From NCBI RefSeq assembly GCF_007556815.1, contig NZ_CP041745.1:2023001-2087000 (forward strand): DNA of 64,000 nt, given 5' to 3'. Numbering within the stretch: position 1 is the first letter of the stretch; each line of letters begins with the position of its first letter. The position numbers and the translations under genes were made by a program. Shown piece by piece: positions 23,497 through 33,140 of this stretch. The notes beneath the pieces are model-generated. The model was not told the DNA's origin and ran no database searches. It saw only the letters and a program-made list of their open reading frames with translations. The DNA is from Paraburkholderia megapolitana (GTDB taxonomy: Bacteria; Pseudomonadota; Gammaproteobacteria; Burkholderiales; Burkholderiaceae).

Positions 23497-26400
23497 TGGC
23501 GATTCTTCTCCAGAGACTGATTGACATGGGTTGCAAGGACGCTCGCGTGCGGATCGAGCAGCATGGTCAGGTGGTCGCCGGGTACGTCGACTACCTCGAC
23601 CGGGAGTGTCGAGAAACCGGACCATCCCCAGGTCGGATCGAGATGCAGCTGTGCGACTTCGGGCGACGGATCGAAATCGCCAGGATCGCGCTCGGTACTA
23701 CGGAACAACGTGATCGGTACGGGCAGCGGTTCTGCTGCGGGTGCGTAGTCCGATTTGAAATTGGCCTGGTAGACGCGCAGATAAGCGCGCAGGCGGTCCG
23801 ATCCCGTATCGGCAAACCAGTTACCGCGGTCACCGATTCTCTCGAGGATCAGTCCAGCCTGGCTGTCGGGATCGAGGTCCACAAGATCTGCGCGCGTCAC
23901 CTGGAGGTCGGTTCCGAGGAAGGTGCTGATCTCGTGCGCGATCGCGACGAGCCACTCGGTGTCGTCCCAGTTGTGCCAGTAGGTTTCGCCCGTGGTGACG
24001 ACCGGCGCGGACGCATCGAAGATCGCCAGCAGTTTCACGGTAGCGCCCTTGGCGACGAGTTGCCGGCTCATTTCCAGCGCCACCTGCGCGCCGAACGAGT
24101 GGCCCGCCAGGTAGTAGGGGCCCGCGCCGACCAGCGGCCAGATGCGTTCGATATGACGCGCCGCGATGTCTTCGACCTTGGTGAGCGGCAGGCACGAACC
24201 ATCGAGGCCGAGCGCTTCCAGCCCGTACACAGCATGTGTGTCGACGAGGCTGTTCGCGAGCGGGCGGAAGTAGATCACGTTGCCGCCGGCGCCCGGCAGC
24301 AGGAAGAGCGGCGCAGCGGGACCGCCGTCCCTGATCGGCACGAGCCCACCGGAAGTCGCGGACGAATCTTTCTTGCCGAGTGCTGCTGCCAGTTTCTCGA
24401 TCGTGGGATTCTCGAAGAGATAGGAAATCGGCAGCCGGCGATCGAATGCTTTCTCGACGTTGGCCATCAGCCGGATCGCAGTGATGGAGTGTCCGCCGAG
24501 GTCGAAGTAGTTGTCGGTGAGCTTGATGTCCTTTCTTTCGAAGACCATCTGCCAGATCTTGAGCAACGTGCTTTCGTCCGGCGTAGGGGCGACGCCGCGT
24601 GCGGTTGTGGATGCAACAGCAGTGTCCGGTTGTGCGCCAGGTTCGCCGGTTGCAGTGCTTGAATCCGGCTTGCTGCTGGAGCGAGAGTCGGACCTGGAGT
24701 CGGAGTCGTTACGACCACCATCATCTGACACCAGAGCATCGGCGAGACTACCGGTAAGCTGCACCGGATCTTCAGCGAACCGTTCCAGCAACCCACGGAT
24801 GTAATCGAGCATCTGCCGCACCACGTCCGGCGCAAAACGGTTCGCATCGTGGGAAATGCGGAACGCGAGGCGCGTATCCGGATGCACGGTCAACGTCAGC
24901 GGGTAATTCGATTCCGCGAAAGCGCGCGTGTCGTGGATTTCGATTTCATCCGGTCCGAGATCGGGCGCGGCGGCAACCGGGAAGTTTTCGAACACCAGCA
25001 GGCTGTCGAACAGACTGTCGCGAGCAGGCAGTTCGCTCCACTTCTGGATATCGACGAGCGAGCTATACGAATGCGGCTCCATCTCCGTCTGCGCTGTGTG
25101 GACCGTCGCAAGCCATTCGGTGAACGGGCGCTGCGGCGCGATACGCACGCGGAACGGCAGCGTATTGATAAACAGCCCCACGATCGATTCGACACCGTCG
25201 AGCGTCGCCGGCCGGCCGGACACGGTGACGCCGAACACGACATCGTCGGTTTTCGAATAGCGGCGCAGCACCAGAGCCCAGACCGCGCGCATCAAAACGT
25301 TGAGCGTGAGGCGATTGGATCGCATCAGCGCCTGCAACCGCGTGGTCAGTGCCTCGTCCAGCAGGAAGTGTTGTTCGCGCCGCTTGTCTTGCCGCGGAGC
25401 GTCGCCGGCGGCTTGCTTGCCCGCATTGGCGTCCACAAGGATCGGCGTCGCGGCACGGAAGCCCGCCAGCTCGTTACGCCACCACGATTCATCCGCCGAA
25501 CGCGGGTGACGCGAGAGCCAGTCGATATACCGGCGGTAGCCCGGAGCCGACGCCGCCACGGCGGGTACGCCGGTGCGGGCAAGCGAAACATAGTCCTCGA
25601 AGACCTCCTTCATCAGCGTGGCGGTGCTCCAGCCGTCGAGAATGATGTGATGCCCGCTCCAGCAGAAGCGATGGCGCTGCTCGGTTTCCTGAATCAGCGT
25701 GCAGCGAAATAGCGGTGCCTGCTGCAAGTCGAAGCCGCGTCGCCGGTCCTCGGCGAGGAACGCATCGAAGTCATCGTCGCGACGGGACGCATTGCGCGAT
25801 CGCCAGTCGTGCGACTCCCACGTCAGCTCGACGTTGCGCAAGACGGTCTGCACCGGCTGATCGCGATCGGCCCAGACAAATGCGGTACGCAGGATCGCAT
25901 GGCGCTCGAGCGCATTCGTCCACGCTTGCTTGAGCGCTGCAACCTGGAGCGCACCGCTGACGGAGAAACTGAACTGCTGGAAGTAAGCGGCAGGATCGAG
26001 GTCGTACAGCGTATGGAACAGTAGACCCTGTTGCAGCGAAGAGAGCGCATAGCTGTCTTCGACGTTGTCCCAGCCCGCCGCAACCGTGTCGGGAACGGAC
26101 GCCACGAAGTCGAGCAAACGGTCCTTGAAGTGTGCGGCCAGGTTCTGCACGGTCTGGCGTCGATGGATACGCTCACCGTAGATCCAGTCCACCTGGAGCT
26201 TGCCGTTGGACACCGAAGCAACGATCTCGAACAGATGCGTGCGCAGCGATTTGTCGGAGCGTAGTGAACCGAGGTCTTCGGTCGCCGGGTTCCAGCCATC
26301 CGATCGCTGCAACACCGTATCGAGCTGCCCGTGATAGTTGAAGAGGATGTCGGCGCCCGGCAGTTGGGCGAAGCTGTCGCGTACGGCGTCGTCGGGACTC

Positions 26401-29400
26401 AGGTAGCGCAGCAGCGAATAACCGAGACCTTCGTTCGGAATGCGGCGTAGCTGTTGCCGTGCGGCGCGCAGCGCTTCCTCCGGTGTTTGCACGGCGGCGA
26501 TTTCGAGCACGACGGGGTAAATCGAGGTGAACCAGCCTACGGTCCTCGTGAGGTCGATCGGCGCGTCCGACACGTGGCGGCCATGACTCTCGAGATCGAT
26601 CTGCGTGCGCGAGTTACCCGTGACCATGCTGCAGGCTTGCGCGAGCGCGGCGAGCAGGACGTCATTGATGCGGGTGTCGTAGGCCTGCGGCAAGCGGCGC
26701 AGCAACGCGGTGGTTTCGGCTTCGTCCAGCTCGAACGAAACGGTCGCCGTGTTGCCGACATAGTTGGCCGCACGCGCAGCCGGATAATCGACCGGCATCG
26801 GTTCGATCTTCTGCGAGAGGATCTCCTGCCAGAGTCCGGCTTCGTTACCGATAGCCGGCGATTGCGCCAGTTGCTGCAGATGCAGCGCCCATTCGCGGAA
26901 CGACGTCGTCTTCTCCGACAGCGGCTGGCCGTGGTACGCAGCATGCAGATCTTCGAGCAGCACGCGCCACGAGACACCGTCCACCGCAAGGTGATGAATC
27001 GATACGAACAGACGGGCGAGCGGCTCGTCGGTGAAGCTGAAAAGACGGGCGGCCAGCAACGGGCCACGTTCGATATCGATGCCACGTTCGGCGTCGGCCG
27101 CGGCGGCACGCATCGCTGCGATACGGTCATCGGCGGCGTCGGCGGTTATCGCTTGCTTCGCGAAGAGAGCCGGCTTGTCGCCGCCGCCGACAACCGTCTG
27201 GGTCCAGTAGCCCGTGCTGCGCGAGAACCGCAGGCGCAACGCGTCATGGTGTTCGTAGACCTGCTGGATCGCATCGGCGAGCCGCGATTCGTCGATATCG
27301 GCCGGCACCTGAATCAGGACCGTTTGATTGAAGTGCGACGGCGTATCGACATCCTGATCGAAGAACCAGTGCTGGACCGGCGTAAGCGGCGCGTCTCCGA
27401 GCGGATCGACCGTCGATGCATATGCGCTGCGTTCATCACGCGCGCCCGCTAGTTCGGCGATCGTCTGATACTGGAACAGCTGCTTCGCCGTAATGCGCAG
27501 CCCAGCCTGGTTGGCGCGCGAGACAACCTGAATGCTCAGGATCGAATCACCACCGAGTTCGAAAAAGTTGTCGTGGATACCGATCGACGACAGTTGCAGC
27601 ACGTCTTTCCAGATCGACGACAGCAGCACTTCCCGCGGCGTGACGGCAGGCGCGTCGGTGTGAGTATCGTCGACGATTTCGGCGGGAACCGGCAGCGCCT
27701 TGCGGTTGATCTTGCCGTTGGGAAGCAGCGGCAGCGATTCAAGTGCGACGAACGTCGAAGGCACCATGTAGCTGGGCAGGTGTTCGCGCAGATAGCCGCG
27801 CAACCCGGACGTGTCCGACAATGAAGTCGCGACATAGGCGATCAGCGACGTCCGCGGACCGTCGATCTTTGCGATCACGACACAGTCGCCGACCGCCGGA
27901 TGCTTGCGCAGCGTTCCCTCGATTTCACCGAGTTCGATGCGAAAACCGCGCAGCTTGATCTGATGATCGATGCGGCCAAGGAACTCGATGTTGCCATCGG
28001 GTCGGAAACGCGAGAGATCGCCGGTGCGATAGAGCCGATCCTGCGGATTGCTGGAGAACGGATCGGCGATAAACTTCGCGGCGCTCAGTTCGGGGTCGCC
28101 GTAATAGCCGCGCCCAACCGGCACACCGCCGATCATCAGTTCGCCCGCAATGCCGACCGGTACCGGTTGCATCTGCGCATCGACGATATAGAGGCGCGCA
28201 TTGGCAATCGGCTTCCCGATCGGGACGATGCCTTGCGGGTCGTCGCGACGGCACTCCCAGACGCTGACTTCGACGGCGGCCTCGGTGGGGCCATAGAGGT
28301 TGAACAGCCTCGCATCCAGGCGCTCGAAGAAACGCTGCTGCAGATCGAACGGTAACGCCTCGCCGCTGCAAACCACGCGGCGCAGCGACGTGCAACGCTC
28401 GACGTCCGGATGATCGAGGAACGCGCGCAGCATCGAAGGCACGAAGTGCGCGGTGGTGATCTGCTCGCGCTCGATCAGGTCGATCAGATAGTCGGCCTCG
28501 CGCTGGCCACCCGGTCGCGCGAATACCAGACGGGCACCGGCGGCGAGCGGCCAGAAGAATTCCCACACCGACACGTCGAAGCTGAACGGCGTTTTCTGCA
28601 GGACGCTGTCGCCGGCGCCGATGGCGTGCGCGTGTTGAATCCAGAGAATACGGTTCGTGACTGCGCGGTGGGCGTTGAGCGCGCCTTTGGGCCTGCCGGT
28701 CGAGCCGGAGGTGTAGATCATGTAGGCGAGGTTGTCGCTGGTGAGCGCTGGCGCGGGATTGGTCGCTTTAGCCGCCGCAATCTCGGCCGCATCGCGATCA
28801 ACCACAATCAACTGCGCCTCGATCTCAGGCAACACCGGCAGCAGATGCTGCTGCGTGAGAAGCCAGCGCAGTTGCGCGTTATCGATCATGAATCGCACGC
28901 GATCGGCGGGGTAGTCGGGATCGACGGGGACGTAAGCGCCGCCTGCCTTGAGCACCGCGAGCAGGGCGACGATCATGTCGAGCGAACGTTCCATCGACAC
29001 ACCGACGAGCGCATCGGGCACGACGCCGAGTTCGATAAGGCGATGCGCCAGGCGATTGGCACGAACGTTGAGTTCGGCATAGGTCAGCGACGCACCCTCG
29101 TAGACAGCAGCGATGGCTTCGGGTGTGCGCTCGACCTGCTGCTCGAACAAACGATGCAACGGTTGTTCGGCGTCCGCGCCGAAATCCGTCCCGGTGCTGT
29201 TCCACTCGACCGTTAGCACGTCGCGTTCCGCATCGCTCAACAACGAGAGCCCGTTAAGCGGCTGATTCGAACCCTCGACCACCGCATCGAGAAGATTGCG
29301 GAAGTGTTGTGCCATCCGCTCGATCGTGGCGGCGTCGAACAGATCCGTGTTGTATTCCAGCGCGCCCGCGAGTCCGCTGTCGGAATCCTGCATATAGAGC

Positions 29401-32400
29401 GTGAGGTCGAACTTCGCGGTGAAGGTCTCCACCGACACCGGCGTGACGCTCAGGCCAGGAAAGGTCGGCCCATTGGCCGGCACTTTCTCGTAGGCGAACA
29501 TCACCTGGAAAATCGGCGTGCGGCCCAGATTGCGCTCGAGCTTGAGCGACTCCACCACCTGCTCGAACGGAATCTCCTGGCGGCTGTAACCGTCCAGCGC
29601 AACACGCTTAACGCGCGCCAGCAACTCATCGAAAGTCGGATTGCCGGACAGGTCCACGCGCAACGCGAGGGTGTTGGCAAAGAAGCCAATCAGCGGCTCG
29701 GTCATGCTCGAGCGCCGGTTGGCGATCGGCGAGCCGACGACGATATCCTGCTGATTGCTGTAGCGCGAGAGCAGCAGCGAGTACGCGGCGAGCACGACCA
29801 TATACGTGCTGGTGCCGGAAGCATGGGCGATAGAGCGCAGGCGATCGGCGAGGGCGCCTTCCAGCTGGAACGGCAGCACCGAGCCGCGGAAGCTCTGGAT
29901 CGCGGGCCGCGGACGGTCGGTGGGCAGCTCGATCAGATCGGGCGCATCGGCCAGCGATGCGCTCAGAAGCGCGAGCTCCTGATGCGTGTCGGCGGAGGCG
30001 AGTCGTTCGTGCTGCCAGACGGCGTAGTCCGCGTACTGCACGGCCAGATCGGGCAGGGACTGGCCGTCGTAGAGCGCGGCCAGCTCGCCGATGAGAATGC
30101 CCGACGACCACGCATCCGAAATGATGTGATGCATCACGACACCGAAGATATGCAGGTCTTCACGGACGCGATACAGCACGGCGCGATACAGCGGTCCGGT
30201 GGCGAGATCGAAGGGGCGGTCGGTTTCCTCGGCGAGTAGCGTGAGCGAGTCGGACTCGCTGGCGATATCGACCACGGCGAGCGTGACCGGCGCCGGCGCC
30301 GCGATGCGTTGCACGCCGCGACCGTCGATAGCAGGGAACGTCGTGCGCAGAATCTCATGACGTCGGCTGATTTCGGACACGGCCGCCTGCAGACGCTGCA
30401 CGTCCAGCGCGCCTTCGAAACGCAGCGCGCTCGAAATGTTATAGGCGGCCGACGGACCTTCCAGTTGCGCGAGGAACCACAGGCGCTGCTGCGGAAACGA
30501 CAGCGGCAGGTCGTCGGTGCGCGATGACGGCTGGATGTTGCCGGCCATCGAACCGGACAGCGGCGACGATGCTTCGATCAGATCGGAAACCGCGCTCACA
30601 GTCTGCAGTTCGAAGATCGCATCGATGCCGATCTCGACGGAGAAACTGCTCCAGATTCGCGAGACGAGCTGCATGGCCTGCAGCGAATCGCCGCCGTAGT
30701 CGAAGAAGCGGCCGGTCAGATCGATGGCCGGATTGTCGAGCACCTCGCGCCAGATGCGCACCAGTTCTAGCTGGATCGGTGTGGCATCGAGATCGAGGGT
30801 GTCGGCTGCATCGGCTGCCGCAGTGGGTTCGATCGCGAGCAGCGCCCGGCGATCGAGTTTGCCGTTGGCATTGAGCGGAAATTCGGCGATCAGGAAAAAA
30901 TCCGACGGGACCATGTAGTCGGGCAGCTTGCCGGCGAGGAAGGTCCGCAGGTCCGCCACGCTCAGGTCCGGCGTGCCCTTGACATAGGCGGCCAGCTTGC
31001 GCACCCCATGCGCCGTTTCGCGCAGCATGACCGCTGCGCCGACGACATCGGTATGCGTGGCGATTGCGGCTTCGATCTCGCCCGGTTCGACGCGGTGTCC
31101 GCGTATCTTGACCTGATCGTCGATGCGTCCGTAGCACTGGATCTGCCCGTCGGGCAGCCACCGGCCGATATCGCCGGTGCGATAGATGCGCTGCTCTCCG
31201 GCGAAAGGGTTCTCGACAAATTTCGCGGCCGTGACGTCGGGGCGGTTGTGATATCCACGCGCGAGGCCGTGACCCGCCACGCAGATTTCTCCCGCCACAC
31301 CGATGGGAACCGGCTTCAGTGCTTCGTCGAGAATGTACACACGTGTGTTGGCAATAGGCCGCCCGATTAGCACCGAAGAAGCCTCGTCGTCGACGAGTTT
31401 CACGATGCAACCGACCGTCGCCTCGGTGGGGCCGTACTCGTTATAGATCTCGATCGCAGGGTCGATCTTGCGCAGAATCGCGATGTGCTGCGACGTCAGC
31501 TCTTCGCCACCCACGATCACCTTGCGCACGCCGGAGCGGGCAAGGTTCATGTACTCCAGCAGGTGAATGTGGGTCGGCGTGAGCTTGAGCGTATCGACGC
31601 CGCTACCGGGCTGGAACGCCCTCGAGAGTATCGTGTCGATGCTGTCCGACTGCGGATAGATGCGCAGCGTTTTTCCGCGCACGAGCGGGCAGAAGACGTT
31701 GGTCAGCGTGAAGTCGAAGCACAGCGAGCTATACAGGCCGAAGCTGCCGGACGCGCCGTCGGGGAAGTAGTACTGCGTGGCCCAGGAGATGTAGTGGGCG
31801 AGATTACGGTGTTCGAGCAGACAACCTTTCGGCCGCCCGGTCGAACCCGACGTGTAGATCACGTAAGCGAGCTGCTCCGGCAACGCGGTGTAAGACGGAT
31901 TGGCCGGCAACGGCTTCCAGCGCGGAAGCTCCTGGTCGAGCAACAGGGTGATGCCGGAGAATTCGTACCACTGCGTCAGTTGACCCGATTGCGTCACGAG
32001 CAGCGACAAACCGGTATCGCTCAGGATGTGATTGATCCGTTCGGCCGGGTATGCCGGGTCGAGCGGTACGAACGCAGCGCCCGCCTTCAACACACCCAGA
32101 ATCGCCACGATCATCAGTTCGGAGCGGTCGAGCATGATGCCGATCAGCGATTCCGGTCCGACGCCATAGTTGCTGCGCAACTGATGCGCGAGGCTGTTGG
32201 CCTTCGCGTTCAGGTCCGCGTAGGTCATGAGCGAACTGTCGGTGACGAGCGCCGGCGCCGACGGCGTGCGAGCGACCTGCGCTTCGAACATCGCGACGAC
32301 CGTGGGGTGGCTCGGGCCGGGCGTCGCGGTTTCGTTGAAGGCAGCCAGCGTGCGTTGCTCTTCGGGCGGGGTCGAGTCGATTTCATCGACCGTCTTCTGA

Positions 32401-33077
32401 AGGTGTTCGAATCCGTGCAGAACCGTGTCGAGACTGCCGGCAAAACCGTCGAGCAACACAGGCTCGATCGTGCCGGAGTAACGGATTTCGATTTCGCCGT
32501 GCGCGAGCCGCAAGTGCAACTGCAAATCGTCGTCTTGCCGCGTCAGGGCGTCGTGCACCCGTTCATCCGCCAGCGAGACCTTCGTGAGCTGCGTGAGGTC
32601 CATATCCTTTTCGTTGCGCACGAGCGTTGCGAGCGGGAAATGCGGCTCGGCGTAGCTGTCCTCCACGATCCCGGCCACGCGCGACAGATAGTCCTCGATG
32701 CGTTCGTCGGGACGTACCTCGATGATCAGCGGAACGGTGGTCGCAGCGGCCGGTGCATGTTCGCCAAGCCCCGGCGTGCCAAGCACCGTGACGGGGATAC
32801 GGAAGTATTTCCACAGCAGCAGCGCGACGGCGGCGGCCGTGATCGCAAACTCGGCAAGCTCGCCGTCGGCGATGCTTCTCAACACCTCAAGCGAAGCAGG
32901 CGTGAGCGACACCGTGCGCGATAGCAGGCCACCCTGTTGCGTACCTGAAGCACCCGAAGCGTTAGATGCATGCGGCGAAATACGATAAACGCCCGTAACC
33001 AGAGACAAACACTCGCGCCAGAAAGTCGCGGTTTGCTCAAAGCGACGGTCGGTGACCAGGACGTTATTGTCTTGCAC
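23493..33077 (-). CDS. NRPS, terminal: halfC-A(Asn)-PCP-C-A(Ser)-PCP-E-C-PCP-TE
   Basis: The 3194-residue synthetase has this order. Residues 1-230 are the C-terminal half of a condensation domain. An A domain follows with code DFTKIGEVGK (near the Asn code DLTKLGEVGK), then a PCP with Ser798. Next come a C domain (HHxxxD at 983), an A domain with code DVWHVSLVEK (Ser-like), a PCP with Ser1845, an E domain (HHLAVDG at 2028), a C domain of the type that follows E domains (HHIILDG at 2476), a Ser/Asp-rich linker, a PCP with Ser2864 (GGHS) and a thioesterase with GHSFG (Ser2994). The last module has no A domain. The GTG start follows AAGGAG. The thioesterase should release the peptide, probably by cyclisation. 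It lies 63 bases after the preceding NRPS gene. Confidence 0.95.
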   Translation of the reverse strand: MQDNNVLVTDRRFEQTATFWRECLSLVTGVYRISPHASNASGASGTQQGGLLSRTVSLTPASLEVLRSIADGELAEFAITAAAVALLLWKYFRIPVTVLGTPGLGEHAPAAATTVPLIIEVRPDERIEDYLSRVAGIVEDSYAEPHFPLATLVRNEKDMDLTQLTKVSLADERVHDALTRQDDDLQLHLRLAHGEIEIRYSGTIEPVLLDGFAGSLDTVLHGFEHLQKTVDEIDSTPPEEQRTLAAFNETATPGPSHPTVVAMFEAQVARTPSAPALVTDSSLMTYADLNAKANSLAHQLRSNYGVGPESLIGIMLDRSELMIVAILGVLKAGAAFVPLDPAYPAERINHILSDTGLSLLVTQSGQLTQWYEFSGITLLLDQELPRWKPLPANPSYTALPEQLAYVIYTSGSTGRPKGCLLEHRNLAHYISWATQYYFPDGASGSFGLYSSLCFDFTLTNVFCPLVRGKTLRIYPQSDSIDTILSRAFQPGSGVDTLKLTPTHIHLLEYMNLARSGVRKVIVGGEELTSQHIAILRKIDPAIEIYNEYGPTEATVGCIVKLVDDEASSVLIGRPIANTRVYILDEALKPVPIGVAGEICVAGHGLARGYHNRPDVTAAKFVENPFAGEQRIYRTGDIGRWLPDGQIQCYGRIDDQVKIRGHRVEPGEIEAAIATHTDVVGAAVMLRETAHGVRKLAAYVKGTPDLSVADLRTFLAGKLPDYMVPSDFFLIAEFPLNANGKLDRRALLAIEPTAAADAADTLDLDATPIQLELVRIWREVLDNPAIDLTGRFFDYGGDSLQAMQLVSRIWSSFSVEIGIDAIFELQTVSAVSDLIEASSPLSGSMAGNIQPSSRTDDLPLSFPQQRLWFLAQLEGPSAAYNISSALRFEGALDVQRLQAAVSEISRRHEILRTTFPAIDGRGVQRIAAPAPVTLAVVDIASESDSLTLLAEETDRPFDLATGPLYRAVLYRVREDLHIFGVVMHHIISDAWSSGILIGELAALYDGQSLPDLAVQYADYAVWQHERLASADTHQELALLSASLADAPDLIELPTDRPRPAIQSFRGSVLPFQLEGALADRLRSIAHASGTSTYMVVLAAYSLLLSRYSNQQDIVVGSPIANRRSSMTEPLIGFFANTLALRVDLSGNPTFDELLARVKRVALDGYSRQEIPFEQVVESLKLERNLGRTPIFQVMFAYEKVPANGPTFPGLSVTPVSVETFTAKFDLTLYMQDSDSGLAGALEYNTDLFDAATIERMAQHFRNLLDAVVEGSNQPLNGLSLLSDAERDVLTVEWNSTGTDFGADAEQPLHRLFEQQVERTPEAIAAVYEGASLTYAELNVRANRLAHRLIELGVVPDALVGVSMERSLDMIVALLAVLKAGGAYVPVDPDYPADRVRFMIDNAQLRWLLTQQHLLPVLPEIEAQLIVVDRDAAEIAAAKATNPAPALTSDNLAYMIYTSGSTGRPKGALNAHRAVTNRILWIQHAHAIGAGDSVLQKTPFSFDVSVWEFFWPLAAGARLVFARPGGQREADYLIDLIEREQITTAHFVPSMLRAFLDHPDVERCTSLRRVVCSGEALPFDLQQRFFERLDARLFNLYGPTEAAVEVSVWECRRDDPQGIVPIGKPIANARLYIVDAQMQPVPVGIAGELMIGGVPVGRGYYGDPELSAAKFIADPFSSNPQDRLYRTGDLSRFRPDGNIEFLGRIDHQIKLRGFRIELGEIEGTLRKHPAVGDCVVIAKIDGPRTSLIAYVATSLSDTSGLRGYLREHLPSYMVPSTFVALESLPLLPNGKINRKALPVPAEIVDDTHTDAPAVTPREVLLSSIWKDVLQLSSIGIHDNFFELGGDSILSIQVVSRANQAGLRITAKQLFQYQTIAELAGARDERSAYASTVDPLGDAPLTPVQHWFFDQDVDTPSHFNQTVLIQVPADIDESRLADAIQQVYEHHDALRLRFSRSTGYWTQTVVGGGDKPALFAKQAITADAADDRIAAMRAAAADAERGIDIERGPLLAARLFSFTDEPLARLFVSIHHLAVDGVSWRVLLEDLHAAYHGQPLSEKTTSFREWALHLQQLAQSPAIGNEAGLWQEILSQKIEPMPVDYPAARAANYVGNTATVSFELDEAETTALLRRLPQAYDTRINDVLLAALAQACSMVTGNSRTQIDLESHGRHVSDAPIDLTRTVGWFTSIYPVVLEIAAVQTPEEALRAARQQLRRIPNEGLGYSLLRYLSPDDAVRDSFAQLPGADILFNYHGQLDTVLQRSDGWNPATEDLGSLRSDKSLRTHLFEIVASVSNGKLQVDWIYGERIHRRQTVQNLAAHFKDRLLDFVASVPDTVAAGWDNVEDSYALSSLQQGLLFHTLYDLDPAAYFQQFSFSVSGALQVAALKQAWTNALERHAILRTAFVWADRDQPVQTVLRNVELTWESHDWRSRNASRRDDDFDAFLAEDRRRGFDLQQAPLFRCTLIQETEQRHRFCWSGHHIILDGWSTATLMKEVFEDYVSLARTGVPAVAASAPGYRRYIDWLSRHPRSADESWWRNELAGFRAATPILVDANAGKQAAGDAPRQDKRREQHFLLDEALTTRLQALMRSNRLTLNVLMRAVWALVLRRYSKTDDVVFGVTVSGRPATLDGVESIVGLFINTLPFRVRIAPQRPFTEWLATVHTAQTEMEPHSYSSLVDIQKWSELPARDSLFDSLLVFENFPVAAAPDLGPDEIEIHDTRAFAESNYPLTLTVHPDTRLAFRISHDANRFAPDVVRQMLDYIRGLLERFAEDPVQLTGSLADALVSDDGGRNDSDSRSDSRSSSKPDSSTATGEPGAQPDTAVASTTARGVAPTPDESTLLKIWQMVFERKDIKLTDNYFDLGGHSITAIRLMANVEKAFDRRLPISYLFENPTIEKLAAALGKKDSSATSGGLVPIRDGGPAAPLFLLPGAGGNVIYFRPLANSLVDTHAVYGLEALGLDGSCLPLTKVEDIAARHIERIWPLVGAGPYYLAGHSFGAQVALEMSRQLVAKGATVKLLAIFDASAPVVTTGETYWHNWDDTEWLVAIAHEISTFLGTDLQVTRADLVDLDPDSQAGLILERIGDRGNWFADTGSDRLRAYLRVYQANFKSDYAPAAEPLPVPITLFRSTERDPGDFDPSPEVAQLHLDPTWGWSGFSTLPVEVVDVPGDHLTMLLDPHASVLATHVNQSLEKNRQ
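27930..29220 (-). repeat. 1.3-kb near-identical A-domain segment, copy 1
   Basis: This stretch of the second A domain of the terminal NRPS is almost the same at DNA and protein level as 49760-51045 in the PKS-NRPS gene, in the same orientation. Both encode a Ser-type pocket. It points to recent duplication or gene conversion. Confidence 0.75.
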
Positions 33078-33140
33078 AGAAAACTCCTTGAGACGTTGTG
33101 TTCACCCAAAGCAACGTGAAACCCACTGCACCGGCCCGCA

